A stretch of 55,650 nucleotides of DNA from Phycisphaerae bacterium (GTDB lineage: Bacteria > Planctomycetota > Phycisphaerae > Phycisphaerales > UBA1924). Below are positions 35,254 through 44,948 of the stretch, in pieces. A program made the translations under genes and the position numbers. The notes beneath the pieces are model-generated. The model saw nothing but the letters and a program-made list of their open reading frames with translations. It did not search any database and had not been told where the DNA came from. How positions within the stretch are numbered: position 1 is the first letter of the stretch; every line of letters starts with the position of its first letter. Location of the stretch: NCBI GenBank assembly GCA_030426605.1, contig JAUHXM010000006.1:1-55650 (forward strand). The letters run 5' to 3'.

Positions 35254-36252
35254 ATGTCCATCCTCATCGATCAGAACACCAAGGTCATCTGCCAGGGCAT
35301 CACCGGGTCGTACGGCGCCCTCCACACCAAGGGGTGCTTCGAGTACGGCACCCAGATGGTCGGCGGCGTCACCCCCGGCAAGGGCGGCAAGACCGACGCC
35401 AACGGGCTGCCCATCTTCGACACCGTCCGCCAGGCGGTCGAGGCAACCGGCGCGGACGCGACGATGATCTTCGTGCCCCCGCCCTTCGCGGCCGACGCCG
35501 TGCTTGAGGCGATGGACGCGGGGATCCGCTTGATCTGCTGCATCACCGAGGGCGTCCCGGTCGCGGACATGATCCGCGTGCGGGCGGTGCTTGATGGTCG
35601 CAACGCGGCGGCGCGCGGCGCGGACGCCGAACACTCGCGCGAGCTGTTCACGCTCGTCGGGCCCAACTGCCCGGGCGTGATCACCCCCGGGCCCAAGACC
35701 GGCGAGGGGACGGCGCAGAGCAAGTACACCAACGCCGGGTGCAAGATCGGCATCATGCCCGGGTACATCCACACGCACGTTTCGGAAGCCAGGACGGGCA
35801 AGGCGGTCGGCATCGTCAGCCGGTCGGGCACCCTCACGTACGAAGCGGTCTGGCAGACGTCCAACCTCGGGCTCGCGCAATCGACGTGCGTCGGCATCGG
35901 GGGCGACCCGGTGCGCGGGCTGGATCACGCGGACTGCATCCGCCTGTTCGAGGACGACCCGGACACGCACGGCATCCTGATGATCGGGGAGATCGGCGGC
36001 GAGGACGAGGAGCGCGCCGCGGAGGTCATCCGCACCGAGTGCTCCAAGCCGGTGGCCGCCTTTATCGCGGGCAAGACCGCGCCCCCCGGCAAGCGCATGG
36101 GGCACGCCGGGGCGATCATCTCGTCGGGCGCCGGCGGCAAGCCCACGGGAACGGCGGACTCGAAGGTCGAGGCGCTGCGCGAGGCGGGCGCCGAGATCGC
36201 CGAGACCCCGGCGGACATGGGCGCCGCGATGGCGCGGGCGTTGGGGATCTGA
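35254..36252 (+). CDS. sucD: Succinyl-CoA synthetase alpha subunit, long form
   Basis: A 332-residue protein. CoA-binding start [77 protein letters not shown] and the phosphohistidine loop GHAGAI (His284) define SucD. The enzyme interconverts succinyl-CoA and succinate with nucleotide phosphorylation in the citric acid cycle. E. coli SucD is about 289 residues. The extra length here comes from insertions near residues 118-128 ([15 protein letters not shown]) and about 149-180 ([15 protein letters not shown] and IHTHVSEA). The beta subunit gene sucC, normally adjacent, is absent from the window. The pirin gene starts one base after the stop. Confidence 0.93.
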   Translation: MSILIDQNTKVICQGITGSYGALHTKGCFEYGTQMVGGVTPGKGGKTDANGLPIFDTVRQAVEATGADATMIFVPPPFAADAVLEAMDAGIRLICCITEGVPVADMIRVRAVLDGRNAAARGADAEHSRELFTLVGPNCPGVITPGPKTGEGTAQSKYTNAGCKIGIMPGYIHTHVSEARTGKAVGIVSRSGTLTYEAVWQTSNLGLAQSTCVGIGGDPVRGLDHADCIRLFEDDPDTHGILMIGEIGGEDEERAAEVIRTECSKPVAAFIAGKTAPPGKRMGHAGAIISSGAGGKPTGTADSKVEALREAGAEIAETPADMGAAMARALGI

Positions 36253-36253
36253 C

Positions 36254-36952
36254 GTGATCACCCTGCGGCGCGCGGGCGAGCGTGGGTCGTTCGATCACCG
36301 CTGGCTCAAGACCGCGCACACCTTCAGCTTCGGTGAGTACCACGACCCGGCGCACATGGGGTTCCGGTCGCTGCGGGTGATTAACGACGACGTGGTCGCG
36401 CCCGGGCGCGGGTTCGCCGAGCACCCCCATCGAGACATGGAGATCATCACGTACCCGCTCTCGGGGACGGTCCGGCACCGCGACAGCCTCGGGCACGAGG
36501 AGGACGTCGGGCCCGGGATGATCCAGCGGATGAGCGCGGGCACGGGGATCCGGCACAGCGAGCGCAACCCGTCGGCGTCCGACCCGGTGCACCTGCTGCA
36601 GGTCTGGATCCTGCCCGATGCGCCGGGGCACGAGCCGCGCCACGAGACGCGGCCCGTCCGCGTGCACGACGAGCCCGGCATGCTGCACCTGCTCGCGTCG
36701 CCCGATGGACGCGAAGGCTCTTCGGCGATCCACCAGGACGCGCTCATGTTCGGCGCGACCATCCGCGAAGGCGATGTGATCTCACACCGGATTGCGACCG
36801 GGCGTGGCGTCTGGGTGCACGTGGCGCGCGGGTCGTGCACGGTCAACGGCGAATCGATGGCCGCCGGCGACGGCGCTGCGATCGAGGACGAGCCCGCGGT
36901 CGAGATCCGGGCCGACGCCGAGGCGGAGTTGTTGGTTTTCGACCTCGCGTGA
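36254..36952 (+). CDS. Pirin family protein (YhhW-like bicupin)
   Basis: A 232-residue pirin starting at GTG 36254, two bases after the sucD TGA. The metal site is complete: EHPHRDMEIITY (His57, His59) and HSERNPS (His101, Glu103). The second cupin half is VISHRIATGRGVWVHVARG. YhhW-type pirins have quercetin 2,3-dioxygenase activity in vitro, and other pirins act as redox-sensitive cofactors, so the natural role is open. The tight spacing suggests translation coupled to sucD. Confidence 0.92.
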   Translation: MITLRRAGERGSFDHRWLKTAHTFSFGEYHDPAHMGFRSLRVINDDVVAPGRGFAEHPHRDMEIITYPLSGTVRHRDSLGHEEDVGPGMIQRMSAGTGIRHSERNPSASDPVHLLQVWILPDAPGHEPRHETRPVRVHDEPGMLHLLASPDGREGSSAIHQDALMFGATIREGDVISHRIATGRGVWVHVARGSCTVNGESMAAGDGAAIEDEPAVEIRADAEAELLVFDLA

Positions 36953-37101
36953 ACCCGGGCAAACGGGGAAAACCACGGAAACCCTGTGGGCTCCGCGGTT
37001 TGGGCCGATGATCCGGGGTTTGGTGGCCGACGGCGGGGTGTGTGGCACCTTCAGGTATCGGCGCTCCCATTCCGGGGGCGGCACGTGAGGGGATATTCAC
37101 C

Positions 37102-37725
37102 ATGCGCACCACGACCGCACTGTCCGCCGCCGTTCTCGCCGCCGCCGCGTCCGCCGCGAGCGCCAACCTGTTCGTCAACGGCGGGTTCGAGGACCCGATC
37201 ACCTACGACGGCGCGCCGTTCGTCGGCTCCTGGGAGGGCTTCAACGGCTCGGTGAACTCCGCGGCGTTCAACAACAACGTTTTTGCGCGCTCCGGCGCGC
37301 AGCACGCCGAGCTCAACATCCTGGGCGACGACAACTCCTTCGCGGGCGTCTTCCAGGACGTGATGGTCACCGCGGGCAGCGAGTACACGTTCTCCGGGTA
37401 TCACGCGATCGGGATCGGCGCCGGGCTCGATCTGGGCATCGAGTTCCGCATCGAGTGGCGCGACTCGGGCACGGACACCGAGGTCTCACGCACGGCGAAC
37501 CAGACGGTCGCGCCGGGCAGCAGCGCGTACGAGATGTTCTCGCTCACCGCGACCGCGGCCGCGGGTGCGGACACCGCCCGCGTGGTCTACGCGATCCAGA
37601 CGTTCGGGCCCGAGCCCAGCAACTCGGGCGTGGTCTACCTGGACGATCTGAGCTTCACGCCAGCTCCGGGCGCGGGGGCGCTGCTGGCGCTGGGCGGGAT
37701 CGCCGCGGCGCGCCGGCGTCGCTGA
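37102..37725 (+). CDS. Exported PEP-CTERM-like protein with carbohydrate-binding-like fold
   Basis: A 207-residue protein with a signal peptide (MRTTTALSAAVLAAAASAAS). ANLFVNGGFEDP then begins a jelly-roll domain like those of CBM-type and other secreted beta-sandwich modules (GSWEGFNG, QDVMVTAGSEYTFSGY, VVYLDDLSFTPAP). The C-terminal APGAGALLALGGIAAA plus four arginines is a PEP-CTERM-like tail. ATG 37102 follows GAGGGG. The stop TGA (37723-37725) abuts the opposite lipoprotein stop, sharing TGATCA. Confidence 0.78.
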   Translation: MRTTTALSAAVLAAAASAASANLFVNGGFEDPITYDGAPFVGSWEGFNGSVNSAAFNNNVFARSGAQHAELNILGDDNSFAGVFQDVMVTAGSEYTFSGYHAIGIGAGLDLGIEFRIEWRDSGTDTEVSRTANQTVAPGSSAYEMFSLTATAAAGADTARVVYAIQTFGPEPSNSGVVYLDDLSFTPAPGAGALLALGGIAAARRRR

Positions 37726-39153
37726 TCACACCCGCTTGCGCCCGGGCACGAGCTTGAGCGTGAGCCCGATCACGAAGAACCCGACGAGCAGCAGCCCCAC
37801 GAGGGTGAACGCGCGCCGATAGGTCCGGTCCAGGACAGTCTCGAGGCGCTGCTGGGCGTCGCTCATCGTGTCGTCGATCGTCTGGCGACGGCGCTCCCAC
37901 GCGTCGTCCGCCGCGAGCGCGTTCAGGTCCGCGATGAGCCCGTCGAGCTTTTCGACGAGCGTGGTCGCGCTGATGATCGTGTCCTCGTAGTCCTTGATCG
38001 TGGTCGGCTCGGCGTCCGGGTCGGGCTCGCCGCCGGAGGACTTGAGCGAAGCTCGCAGGGCATCGACGGACGAGACCAGGTCGGCGGTGCTCGCGCTGAA
38101 CTTGTCGCCCGCCTCGAAGGCGCGGGTGAAGCTCTCGAGCGTGCCGTCGAGCCGGTCGGCCCGCTGCTCGAGCTCGTCGAGCATCGCGGCGCGTTCCGCG
38201 GCGAAGCCCTCGAAGAACGCGGCGCTCGCCTGATCGATCGCCGCCTCGCGTTCGGCGGCGAGGAGAGCCGGCAGATCGGCGCGCATGTTGCTGAAATCCT
38301 GCGTCAGCCGGTCGATCGACTGGGTGGCACTCGACACGTCGATCAGCGCCTGGACGACCTCTGGCTCGGACGCGGTGTCGATGTAGAGCAGCTCCGCCTG
38401 CCACGAAATCAGCTGGGGCATCCGCTGGAGAAAGAACAGCGCGCGCTCGGCGAACAAACGCGTCTGCTCGATCTCCTTCGTCGCGGGGTCGAGCCCCGCG
38501 AGCGGGTCGAGCGTCAGGAAGCCCAACAGGCTCTGGGCGCGGGAGGTCTGCCCGGGCGCGGCCTCCTGACGCGTGCCCGCGAAATCCGCCAGCCGCACGT
38601 ACGCCGCGTAGTGCCTGTACTCGTTCTGTTCGACCCAGGTGTCGCACAGCGCCTGGATGTCCGCCATCTGCGCCTCGGTGAAGACTTCGGCGGCGTACGA
38701 CTTGATCTGCTCCTCGGCATTCCGAAAGACGCCCGCGATCCAGGGCATGTCCTTGAAATACTCGGGAACGAGCCGCTCCTCGACCAGCCGGCGCTGGATC
38801 GTCATCACCACCACCGCGTCGATCAGGGCGACCTTCGGGTTTGCCGAGGCGGCGATCACCGTCAGCCCGTGCGCCATGGTGTACCGCAAGCGGTGGATCG
38901 AGATGCGCGTGTCCATCGACGGCTGACGCGCCTCGATCCGGTCGGTCAGGTCCGCCAGGCGGAGGGTGAAGTCGTCGGCGAAGTCCATGACCTGCGTCTG
39001 CGAGCGGGCGACCGTTCGGGCCGAGCCGGCCGTGGAGGCGGTGGTCGGTCGGTTGCCTACGAAGGGGTCCGTCTGGTTCTGCATCGGTTGCTGACACCCC
39101 GCGATGAGCGCGAGGGCGGGCACGCAGATCGCGAGTCGTGGGCGGGTGTTCAT
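37726..39153 (-). CDS. Coiled-coil lipoprotein with C-terminal membrane helix
   Basis: A 475-residue protein. Signal MNTRPRLAICVPALALIAGC has a lipobox with Cys20. Long amphipathic helices fill about 45-430, including a chemoreceptor-like heptad region around 270-400 (SSATQSIDRLTQDFSNMRA, then RAAMLDELEQRADRLDGTLE). The last 25 residues contain a hydrophobic helix (AFTLVGLLLVGFFVIGLTL) and a basic end. A protein both lipid-anchored and membrane-spanning could bridge periplasm and inner membrane, perhaps as a structural or sensory element. No named family is recognised. ATG 39153 is chosen so that the signal peptide is N-terminal. Confidence 0.65.
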   Translation of the reverse strand: MNTRPRLAICVPALALIAGCQQPMQNQTDPFVGNRPTTASTAGSARTVARSQTQVMDFADDFTLRLADLTDRIEARQPSMDTRISIHRLRYTMAHGLTVIAASANPKVALIDAVVVMTIQRRLVEERLVPEYFKDMPWIAGVFRNAEEQIKSYAAEVFTEAQMADIQALCDTWVEQNEYRHYAAYVRLADFAGTRQEAAPGQTSRAQSLLGFLTLDPLAGLDPATKEIEQTRLFAERALFFLQRMPQLISWQAELLYIDTASEPEVVQALIDVSSATQSIDRLTQDFSNMRADLPALLAAEREAAIDQASAAFFEGFAAERAAMLDELEQRADRLDGTLESFTRAFEAGDKFSASTADLVSSVDALRASLKSSGGEPDPDAEPTTIKDYEDTIISATTLVEKLDGLIADLNALAADDAWERRRQTIDDTMSDAQQRLETVLDRTYRRAFTLVGLLLVGFFVIGLTLKLVPGRKRV

Positions 39154-39458
39154 GGACCTGACCTCCGCGATGACTGTACGGCGGGGCCCACCCCCCCAGG
39201 CGCGTGTCGCGGATTGTCGGCTCCTCGCCCGACCGCCACGTCGGCGGTGACCGCGTCGATCGGCCTGGGCTCTCACGGCGGAGCGATCGACGCCCTGATT
39301 CTCGGGCACCCCGTTCCGGCGGTGTGGCTGCGTGTCCCGGAGGGGCGTGTCAGCACCGTGACTTCCTTGGGTTACGGAGTCGTCGGGTGCCAATTCCGCG
39401 CGTCAAACACGCCGACAGAAGAGGTGGATCATCCGATCGATCGCCACCGAGCCGGGCA
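39154..39458. other. 305-bp divergent intergenic region
   Basis: This region separates the coiled-coil lipoprotein gene from the hybrid kinase gene, so it must contain two outward promoters. I see no clear -35/-10 pair, no RNA structure and no small open frame with coding character. GAGGTGG at 39421-39427 is too far (31 bases) to be the ribosome binding site of the kinase. Confidence 0.5.
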
Positions 39459-41714
39459 ATGACTGACAGCGCTTCAAATCCCGACACCACGCACCGCGGC
39501 CGCGCCGCGCTGGAGACCATCGTGACGCTCGCGATGGTGCAGGTGATCGTGTCGGCGGTCACGACGCTGTCGTACATCAAACTCCGGTCGATCGGTGACG
39601 AGCAACGCGCGATCAGCGCTCACGAGGCCGCGGTTGCGGTCGACGCGTCTGTCGAGGACTCATTCGATTCGTACATCCAGGTGCTCCACACGATGCGCGC
39701 GCTCCTCCGTTCCTCGGAGATCGTGTACGCCGACGAGTGGAACGCATTCGTCGAAGCCGCGAGGCTCGAGCACACGCACCCGGGCGTGTGGGGGTTCGGG
39801 TACGTCTCGAAAATCGAAGCCGATGAGGCCCCGTCGCTCGTCAGGGAGATGCACGAATCGGGGTTCACTGATTTCGCGATCCACGACCACCCGTCGGGGA
39901 GCCGGGTTGATCCTGACGAGCCGCTGTACGTGATCAAGTTCCACGTGCCCGAGGAGCGGAACCGGTCCGCGTGGGGCTTGAACGTCGCATCGCTGCCCGT
40001 TAACCGGGCGGTGTACGACGAGTCTGCCCGGGTCAACGAGGTGCGGTGCTCGATCCCCTTCAGGCTGAAACAGCGCCGCAAAGACGACAACCTCGGGGTT
40101 GTGCTCTCGCTGCCCCACTTCGCCCCGGGCATGCCAACGGACACCCCCGAGCAGCGGATGGACGCGGTGGTTGGGTGGGCGATGATGCCGATCGATTTCG
40201 AGCACTTCTTCGCCGCGGAGTCGATCCCCGCGTGGGAGGACGCCTCCCTGACGCTGCTGATCCCCGATCCCGAGGGGGACCGCGCCGTGATCTTCGGGGC
40301 GCGCCGGGATTCGATGATCGACCCGGTGAACCATGAGTTCCAGATGATGGTGGGCGGGCGTGCATTCGAGCTCCAGGTCTGGATCGACCACGCGCAGCAC
40401 GCATCGGTGTTCGACGGCTACGCGACCATGGTGCTGGTTGGCGGGGCGTGCTCGGGCGTGGCGTTGGGGGTGATCGTCTGGCTCGTGGCGCGCTCACGCG
40501 ATCACGCGCGACGGCTCGCGCACCGGATGACCCAACGCCTGCGGTCGAGCGAGGCAGAGCAACGCGAGCTCGCGAGCCGGGCAGAAGAAGCAAGCCGAGC
40601 GAAATCCATGTTCCTCGCAAACATGAGCCACGAGATACGCACGCCGATGACAGCGATCCTCGGGTTCACCGACGTGATCGCGGACCACATCGGTGACGGC
40701 GAGGAGCACGCGGACATCCGCCAGGCGACGTCGCGGATTCAAGCGGCGGGGACGCATCTGCTCAAAGTCATCAACGACGTCCTCGACATCTCGAAGATCG
40801 AATCCGGAAAGATCGAGTATCACGCCGAGCCGATGTCGCCGCACGAACTCGCCGAAGAGGTCGTTTCAACGCTCGAGGGAAACGCGAAACGAGCCCTGAA
40901 CACGCTCGAGTGCGAGATCAGCCCGACGGTCCCCCCCTCGGTGCTGTGCGACTCGGACCGCGTGCGCCAGATCCTTATCAACCTGGTGGGCAACGCGCTC
41001 AAGTTCACGGATCGCGGGTCGGTGGTGGTGCGTGTCGCGTGGGACCTGGGCATGCTCCACATATCGGTTCACGACACGGGTGTCGGGATTGAACCGGAGA
41101 AGCTCGAGTCGATCTTCGGGGCGTTCACGCAAGCGGACGAGACGCACGTGCGCCGGCATCAGGGAACGGGGCTCGGGCTTGCAATCTCGGAATCGCTCGC
41201 CAGGGGCATGGGCGGGACGCTGACGGCCACGAGCGTGCCCGGTGATGGCTCGACCTTCCGGCTGGTCGTCCCGGCCCCGGAAGCGGCCGAAAAGACTGAG
41301 CGGCTACCCGTGCCCGCTGTTCCGGCAGCGGCGTCTCCGACCGTGGGTCGGGTGCTCGTCGCCGACGACTGCGAGGATAACCGCCGCCTCATCGAGATCT
41401 TCCTCGAGCGCGAGGGGATCGATGTCTCGCTGGTCAGCAACGGGCAGGAGGCGTACGACGCCGCGATGGCCGGTCAGTACGACCTGATCGTCATGGACAT
41501 GCAGATGCCGGTGCTCGATGGATACGACGCGGTGCGAAAACTGCGCGCGAGCGGGTACAACGGCATGATCATGGCGTTGACGGCGCACGCGCTGGCTTCG
41601 GACCGGGCGGCCTGCCTCGCCGCAGGCTGCGATCTGTATCAGGCGAAACCCCTCAACCGCGATGCGTTCACCGCCGACCTGGCGGCCTGCCTCGGGCGCG
41701 CACGGGCCGCGTGA
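39459..41714 (+). CDS. CHASE-domain hybrid sensor histidine kinase
   Basis: A 751-residue sensor. TM1 (about 19-42) is followed by an extracytoplasmic CHASE domain (about 70-290), recognisable by [34 protein letters not shown] and [13 protein letters not shown]2 is at about 315-340. Next come a coiled coil, the HisKA box [19 protein letters not shown] (His391), ATPase boxes [21 protein letters not shown] and [13 protein letters not shown], and a receiver domain [13 protein letters not shown] through [12 protein letters not shown] (Asp680). CHASE domains bind small extracellular ligands such as cytokinin-like compounds or peptides. The start is ATG 39459; no strong SD is visible. No partner regulator is adjacent. 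The kinase core is close to that of the kinase at 6726. Confidence 0.93.
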   Translation: MTDSASNPDTTHRGRAALETIVTLAMVQVIVSAVTTLSYIKLRSIGDEQRAISAHEAAVAVDASVEDSFDSYIQVLHTMRALLRSSEIVYADEWNAFVEAARLEHTHPGVWGFGYVSKIEADEAPSLVREMHESGFTDFAIHDHPSGSRVDPDEPLYVIKFHVPEERNRSAWGLNVASLPVNRAVYDESARVNEVRCSIPFRLKQRRKDDNLGVVLSLPHFAPGMPTDTPEQRMDAVVGWAMMPIDFEHFFAAESIPAWEDASLTLLIPDPEGDRAVIFGARRDSMIDPVNHEFQMMVGGRAFELQVWIDHAQHASVFDGYATMVLVGGACSGVALGVIVWLVARSRDHARRLAHRMTQRLRSSEAEQRELASRAEEASRAKSMFLANMSHEIRTPMTAILGFTDVIADHIGDGEEHADIRQATSRIQAAGTHLLKVINDVLDISKIESGKIEYHAEPMSPHELAEEVVSTLEGNAKRALNTLECEISPTVPPSVLCDSDRVRQILINLVGNALKFTDRGSVVVRVAWDLGMLHISVHDTGVGIEPEKLESIFGAFTQADETHVRRHQGTGLGLAISESLARGMGGTLTATSVPGDGSTFRLVVPAPEAAEKTERLPVPAVPAAASPTVGRVLVADDCEDNRRLIEIFLEREGIDVSLVSNGQEAYDAAMAGQYDLIVMDMQMPVLDGYDAVRKLRASGYNGMIMALTAHALASDRAACLAAGCDLYQAKPLNRDAFTADLAACLGRARAA

Positions 41715-41723
41715 GACATCGCG

Positions 41724-42290
41724 TCACCCATCGCTGCGTGTGACCTCGAGCCCGAGGAACGCCGCGACGGTCGCCGCGAGGCGCTCGACGCGGCCGTCCT
41801 GTCCGTTCTCCGTCTCGTCCAGCACGATGGCGCGTCGGGGCTTGTTCAGGCGCAGACGCGCGCGGAAGATGCTGGCTGTCCCCTTGCCGACGTCGGGCCC
41901 GGCCCTGCCGTGCGGGCGAGATTCATCGAGCCGCTCGAGCGAGACAGCGCTGACGTGCGCAAGGTCGAACTCGCACGGCTTGCCCGCCTCCACGATCGGC
42001 GACGTAACCCTGTACGACCCCTTGCCCGTCACGAGGTCGAGCTCAAGCCGCAGGCGCCCGACCGCGAGCGTGACGATCCCCATCCCAAAGATCGCGCCGC
42101 CGATGAGGACGCCGATCCCCATCGCAAGGTGCGGCCAGCCGATGCCGTTGGCGGCGTACATCTTGTACGCGACCGTCCCGATGATGCCCACGAGCGCGGC
42201 ACCCAGGATGGTCGCGAAGACCATCCACCCGGCACCGCCGGGCACGCCGGTCAGCACGAGCCGCTCGGGGGTGTGCGATTGGATCTTCAT
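41724..42290 (-). CDS. Hypothetical two-helix membrane protein
   Basis: A 188-residue protein that I do not recognise. Residues about 18-45 (GAGWMVFATILGAALVGIIG) and 53-77 (HLAMGIGVLIGGAIFGMGIV) are membrane helices separated by a short loop. A cytoplasmic-like beta domain (about 80-188) begins RLRLELDLVTGKGSYRVTSP. This resembles the small PH-like domains that follow two-helix hairpins in many bacterial membrane proteins. It converges on the CHASE kinase gene with nine bases between stops. Confidence 0.6.
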   Translation of the reverse strand: MKIQSHTPERLVLTGVPGGAGWMVFATILGAALVGIIGTVAYKMYAANGIGWPHLAMGIGVLIGGAIFGMGIVTLAVGRLRLELDLVTGKGSYRVTSPIVEAGKPCEFDLAHVSAVSLERLDESRPHGRAGPDVGKGTASIFRARLRLNKPRRAIVLDETENGQDGRVERLAATVAAFLGLEVTRSDG

Positions 42291-42438
42291 CGGGAGTCTC
42301 TACGTGCGCGGAGCGCTGCCTATTTCCACGATCGTGCCCGTTTGCCGCGTCATGGAACGGCCGACATGCCCTCAATCACCAAACCGACTCCGACGAACCG
42401 GGTGACCTCGGCCGTCGTGAGACTGGGCGGCCGCGCGC

Positions 42439-43659
42439 TCATGATCGCTCCTCGGTCGGGGTGTGCGACCCCGGGCCGTGCGCCCCGTGACGCCCTGGGG
42501 CACGCAAGGATACCGCGCGCCGCACGGCGTCCGTCCCGAACCGCTCGGCGATCGCGTCCGTCGCGGCGTCCAGCGAACGCCGCTGATCGTCCGACTCTCG
42601 GTCGAACAGCGATCCCTGCCCGCGCGACTCGGTCAGGTGGCTCACCCCCGCCCCGATGAGGCGGACGGACCGGAACGACTCGGCCCAGACATCAAACAAC
42701 CCGCGCGCCGCGGCGGCGATCAGGTCCGTCCGGTCCGTCGCGTCGTCCAGCGTGCGCGAGCGGGTGACGGTCTCGAAATCGCCGAACCGGATCTTGACGG
42801 TCACGGTGCGTGCGAACCGCCCCGCGCGGCGGAGTCGTCGGGCGACCTGCTCGGCCTGCGCGCTCAGAACGGCCCGGACCTCGTCCGGCTCGGCGAGGTT
42901 CTGGGCGAACGTCTGCTCGTGCGAGATGGTCTTGGAGTCGCGGTCCGTGCGCACGGGCCGGTCGTCGATCCCGCGGGCGAGGCGCCAGAGGTGGTCGCCG
43001 AAGTCCCCGAACCGGGCATTCAGCGATCCGGCGGGCACGGCGCGCAGGTCACCGATCGTGCGCACGCCCAGGCGCGCCAGCGAACGCTCGGCGGCAGGCC
43101 CGACGCCCCAGACACGCGACACGGGCAGCGGATCGAGGACTTGTTGATACGTCCCGCCCTCCAGCGCAACGAGCCCGTCGGGCTTGTCCATGTCGGACGC
43201 GAGCTTGGCGAGGTACTTGTTCGGCGCCACGCCGACGGAGCAGGTGAGCCCGGTGTCCGCCTTCACGCGCTCACGGATGCGCGCGGCGATCGTGCGCCCG
43301 TCGCCGTAGAGGGCGGCGGACCCGGTGACGTCCACGAACGCCTCGTCGATCGAGACCGGCTGGACCCTGGGCGAGAAGCTCTCGAGGATCTCAAAGACGC
43401 GGGCGCTGAGCTCTTTGTATCGGTGGAAGCTGCCCTTGACGACGACCGCGTGCGGGCAGAGCCGCCGGGCGACGGCGGTGGGCATGGCGCTATGGCACCC
43501 GAAGACGCGGGCCTCGTAGCTCGCCGCGGCGACGACGCCGCGCGGGCCCGTCCCCCCCACCAGCACCGGCTTGCCGCGCAGCTCCGGGCGGTCGAGCTGC
43601 TCGACGGACGCGAAGAACGCGTCCATATCGACGTGCAGGATGGTCCGGGCGTCCGTCAT
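42439..43659 (-). CDS. dinB: DNA polymerase IV (Y-family, translesion)
   Basis: A 406-residue DinB. TILHVDMDAFFASVEQLDRP carries the first catalytic Asp, and QPVSIDEAFVDVTG the Asp-Glu pair. GVAPNKYLAKLASDMDKPDG and WGVGPAAERSLARLGVRTIG follow, with the little-finger domain in the C-terminal third. It copies past lesions with low fidelity. There is no beta-clamp-like peptide obvious at the end, which is a Pro/Gly/His-rich tail. ATG 43659 is used; a GTG immediately upstream is in frame. No LexA-type box was seen in the short upstream region. Confidence 0.95.
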   Translation of the reverse strand: MTDARTILHVDMDAFFASVEQLDRPELRGKPVLVGGTGPRGVVAAASYEARVFGCHSAMPTAVARRLCPHAVVVKGSFHRYKELSARVFEILESFSPRVQPVSIDEAFVDVTGSAALYGDGRTIAARIRERVKADTGLTCSVGVAPNKYLAKLASDMDKPDGLVALEGGTYQQVLDPLPVSRVWGVGPAAERSLARLGVRTIGDLRAVPAGSLNARFGDFGDHLWRLARGIDDRPVRTDRDSKTISHEQTFAQNLAEPDEVRAVLSAQAEQVARRLRRAGRFARTVTVKIRFGDFETVTRSRTLDDATDRTDLIAAAARGLFDVWAESFRSVRLIGAGVSHLTESRGQGSLFDRESDDQRRSLDAATDAIAERFGTDAVRRAVSLRAPGRHGAHGPGSHTPTEERS

Positions 43660-43739
43660 CACGTATCCGATTCGGACGCGGGGGTTCGTGGGTTCGCGCG
43701 GCGCGGGTACCCTCGGCGTGGGAGCCTTACGGGAGACGC

Positions 43740-44732
43740 ATGACCATGACGATGACGACGATCCCCGTGCGGGCGCTGGGCACGAACGGGCCGCGCGTGT
43801 CCGAGATCGGCACCGGGCTCTGGGCCGCGGGCGGGCACTGGGGCCCGACGGACGACGAGGGCGCGATCGCCGCGATCGAGGCCTCCCTCGACGCGGGCGT
43901 GACGTTCTTCGACACCGCGGACGTCTACGGCAACGGGCACTCCGAGACGCTGCTGGGCAAGGCGATGAAGGGCCGCCGCGACCGGTTCATCGTGGGCACC
44001 AAGATCGGTTGGATGAACTACGACGGCGATGCGAACAAGTCGCAGTACGACACCGTCGAGAAGCTCATCGCCGGTGTGGACGAGGGGCTCGAGCGGATGG
44101 GGACGGACTACGTCGATCTCATCCAGTGCCACGTCTTCTACCCCGAGCCCAACACGCATGTGTTCGTCGAGGGGTTCCGGAAGATGAAGGAGCAGGGCAA
44201 GGTCCGCGCGTTCGGCGTGAGCACGGCGGACCTCGAGCACATCAAGACCTTCAACGCGCACGGCGACCTCGACGCGATCCAGATCGACTACTCGATCCTC
44301 AACCGCACCCCTGAGACGGGCGTCTTTCCCTACTGCCGCGAGCACGGGATCGGGGTGATCGTGCGCGGACCCCTGGCGATGGGGATCCTGACGGGCAAGT
44401 TCGACGCGGACAACCCGCCCGAGTTCGAGGGCGACGACTTCCGCAAGGCGTGGATCGACGACCCCGAACAGAACGAGCAGTTCCGGGCCGATCTCAGGAC
44501 CGTCGAGTCCCTCCGCCCGCTTGCAGCGGGCGGTGAGACGCTCAGCCAGCTCGCGCTCCGGTTCGTTCTCGCCAACGAGGCGGTCACGACGGTGATCCCC
44601 GGGGCCCGGAATCGGCGGCAGGCGGAGCTCAACACCGGGGCGGCGGCGTTCGGGGCGATGGAGGCCGAGACCCGCGCCAGGATCGACGCGATCGTGCCGC
44701 CCGGGGGCGGTCGGACAATCTGGCCCGCGTGA
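43740..44732 (+). CDS. Aldo/keto reductase
   Basis: A 330-residue TIM-barrel oxidoreductase. The tetrad is visible: Asp in FFDTADVYGNGHSE, Tyr in the same segment, Lys in FIVGTKIGW and His in IQCHVF. The NADPH-binding end is VIPGARNRRQAELN. Family enzymes reduce aldehydes or ketones. This subgroup (YajO/perakine-reductase-like, without extra domains) has broad substrates. It is divergent from dinB and not obviously operonic with anything. A second, only distantly similar reductase is at 46062. Confidence 0.93.
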   Translation: MTMTMTTIPVRALGTNGPRVSEIGTGLWAAGGHWGPTDDEGAIAAIEASLDAGVTFFDTADVYGNGHSETLLGKAMKGRRDRFIVGTKIGWMNYDGDANKSQYDTVEKLIAGVDEGLERMGTDYVDLIQCHVFYPEPNTHVFVEGFRKMKEQGKVRAFGVSTADLEHIKTFNAHGDLDAIQIDYSILNRTPETGVFPYCREHGIGVIVRGPLAMGILTGKFDADNPPEFEGDDFRKAWIDDPEQNEQFRADLRTVESLRPLAAGGETLSQLALRFVLANEAVTTVIPGARNRRQAELNTGAAAFGAMEAETRARIDAIVPPGGGRTIWPA

Positions 44733-44794
44733 CACCCGTGGTTGCATGTGTTTGTATTCTAGTCGGTGCCGCTTGAGAATCTCTCCGCTTTGGG

Positions 44795-44826
44795 CCCGAA
44801 TGGGGTCCGAAACGGGAATATTCGGG
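44795..44826. promoter_or_regulatory. Possible operator before the Cys-rich protein gene
   Basis: CCCGAAT (44795-44801) and ATTCGGG (44820-44826) form a perfect seven-base inverted repeat with an 18-base spacer, about 120 bases upstream of ATG 44949. The symmetry suits a dimeric regulator. The gene itself is preceded by GAGGAG at the right distance. Confidence 0.35.
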
Positions 44827-44948
44827 GAACAAGGCGGCCTGAGGGCGTATTGGTAGAGGACGAGATTTGCCGAACCGGGCGGACGAGTGCGTCGCTTCGT
44901 GGCGGTTCGGAGGCAGAGATTCACCCACCTGATTGAGGAGTTCTTCCG

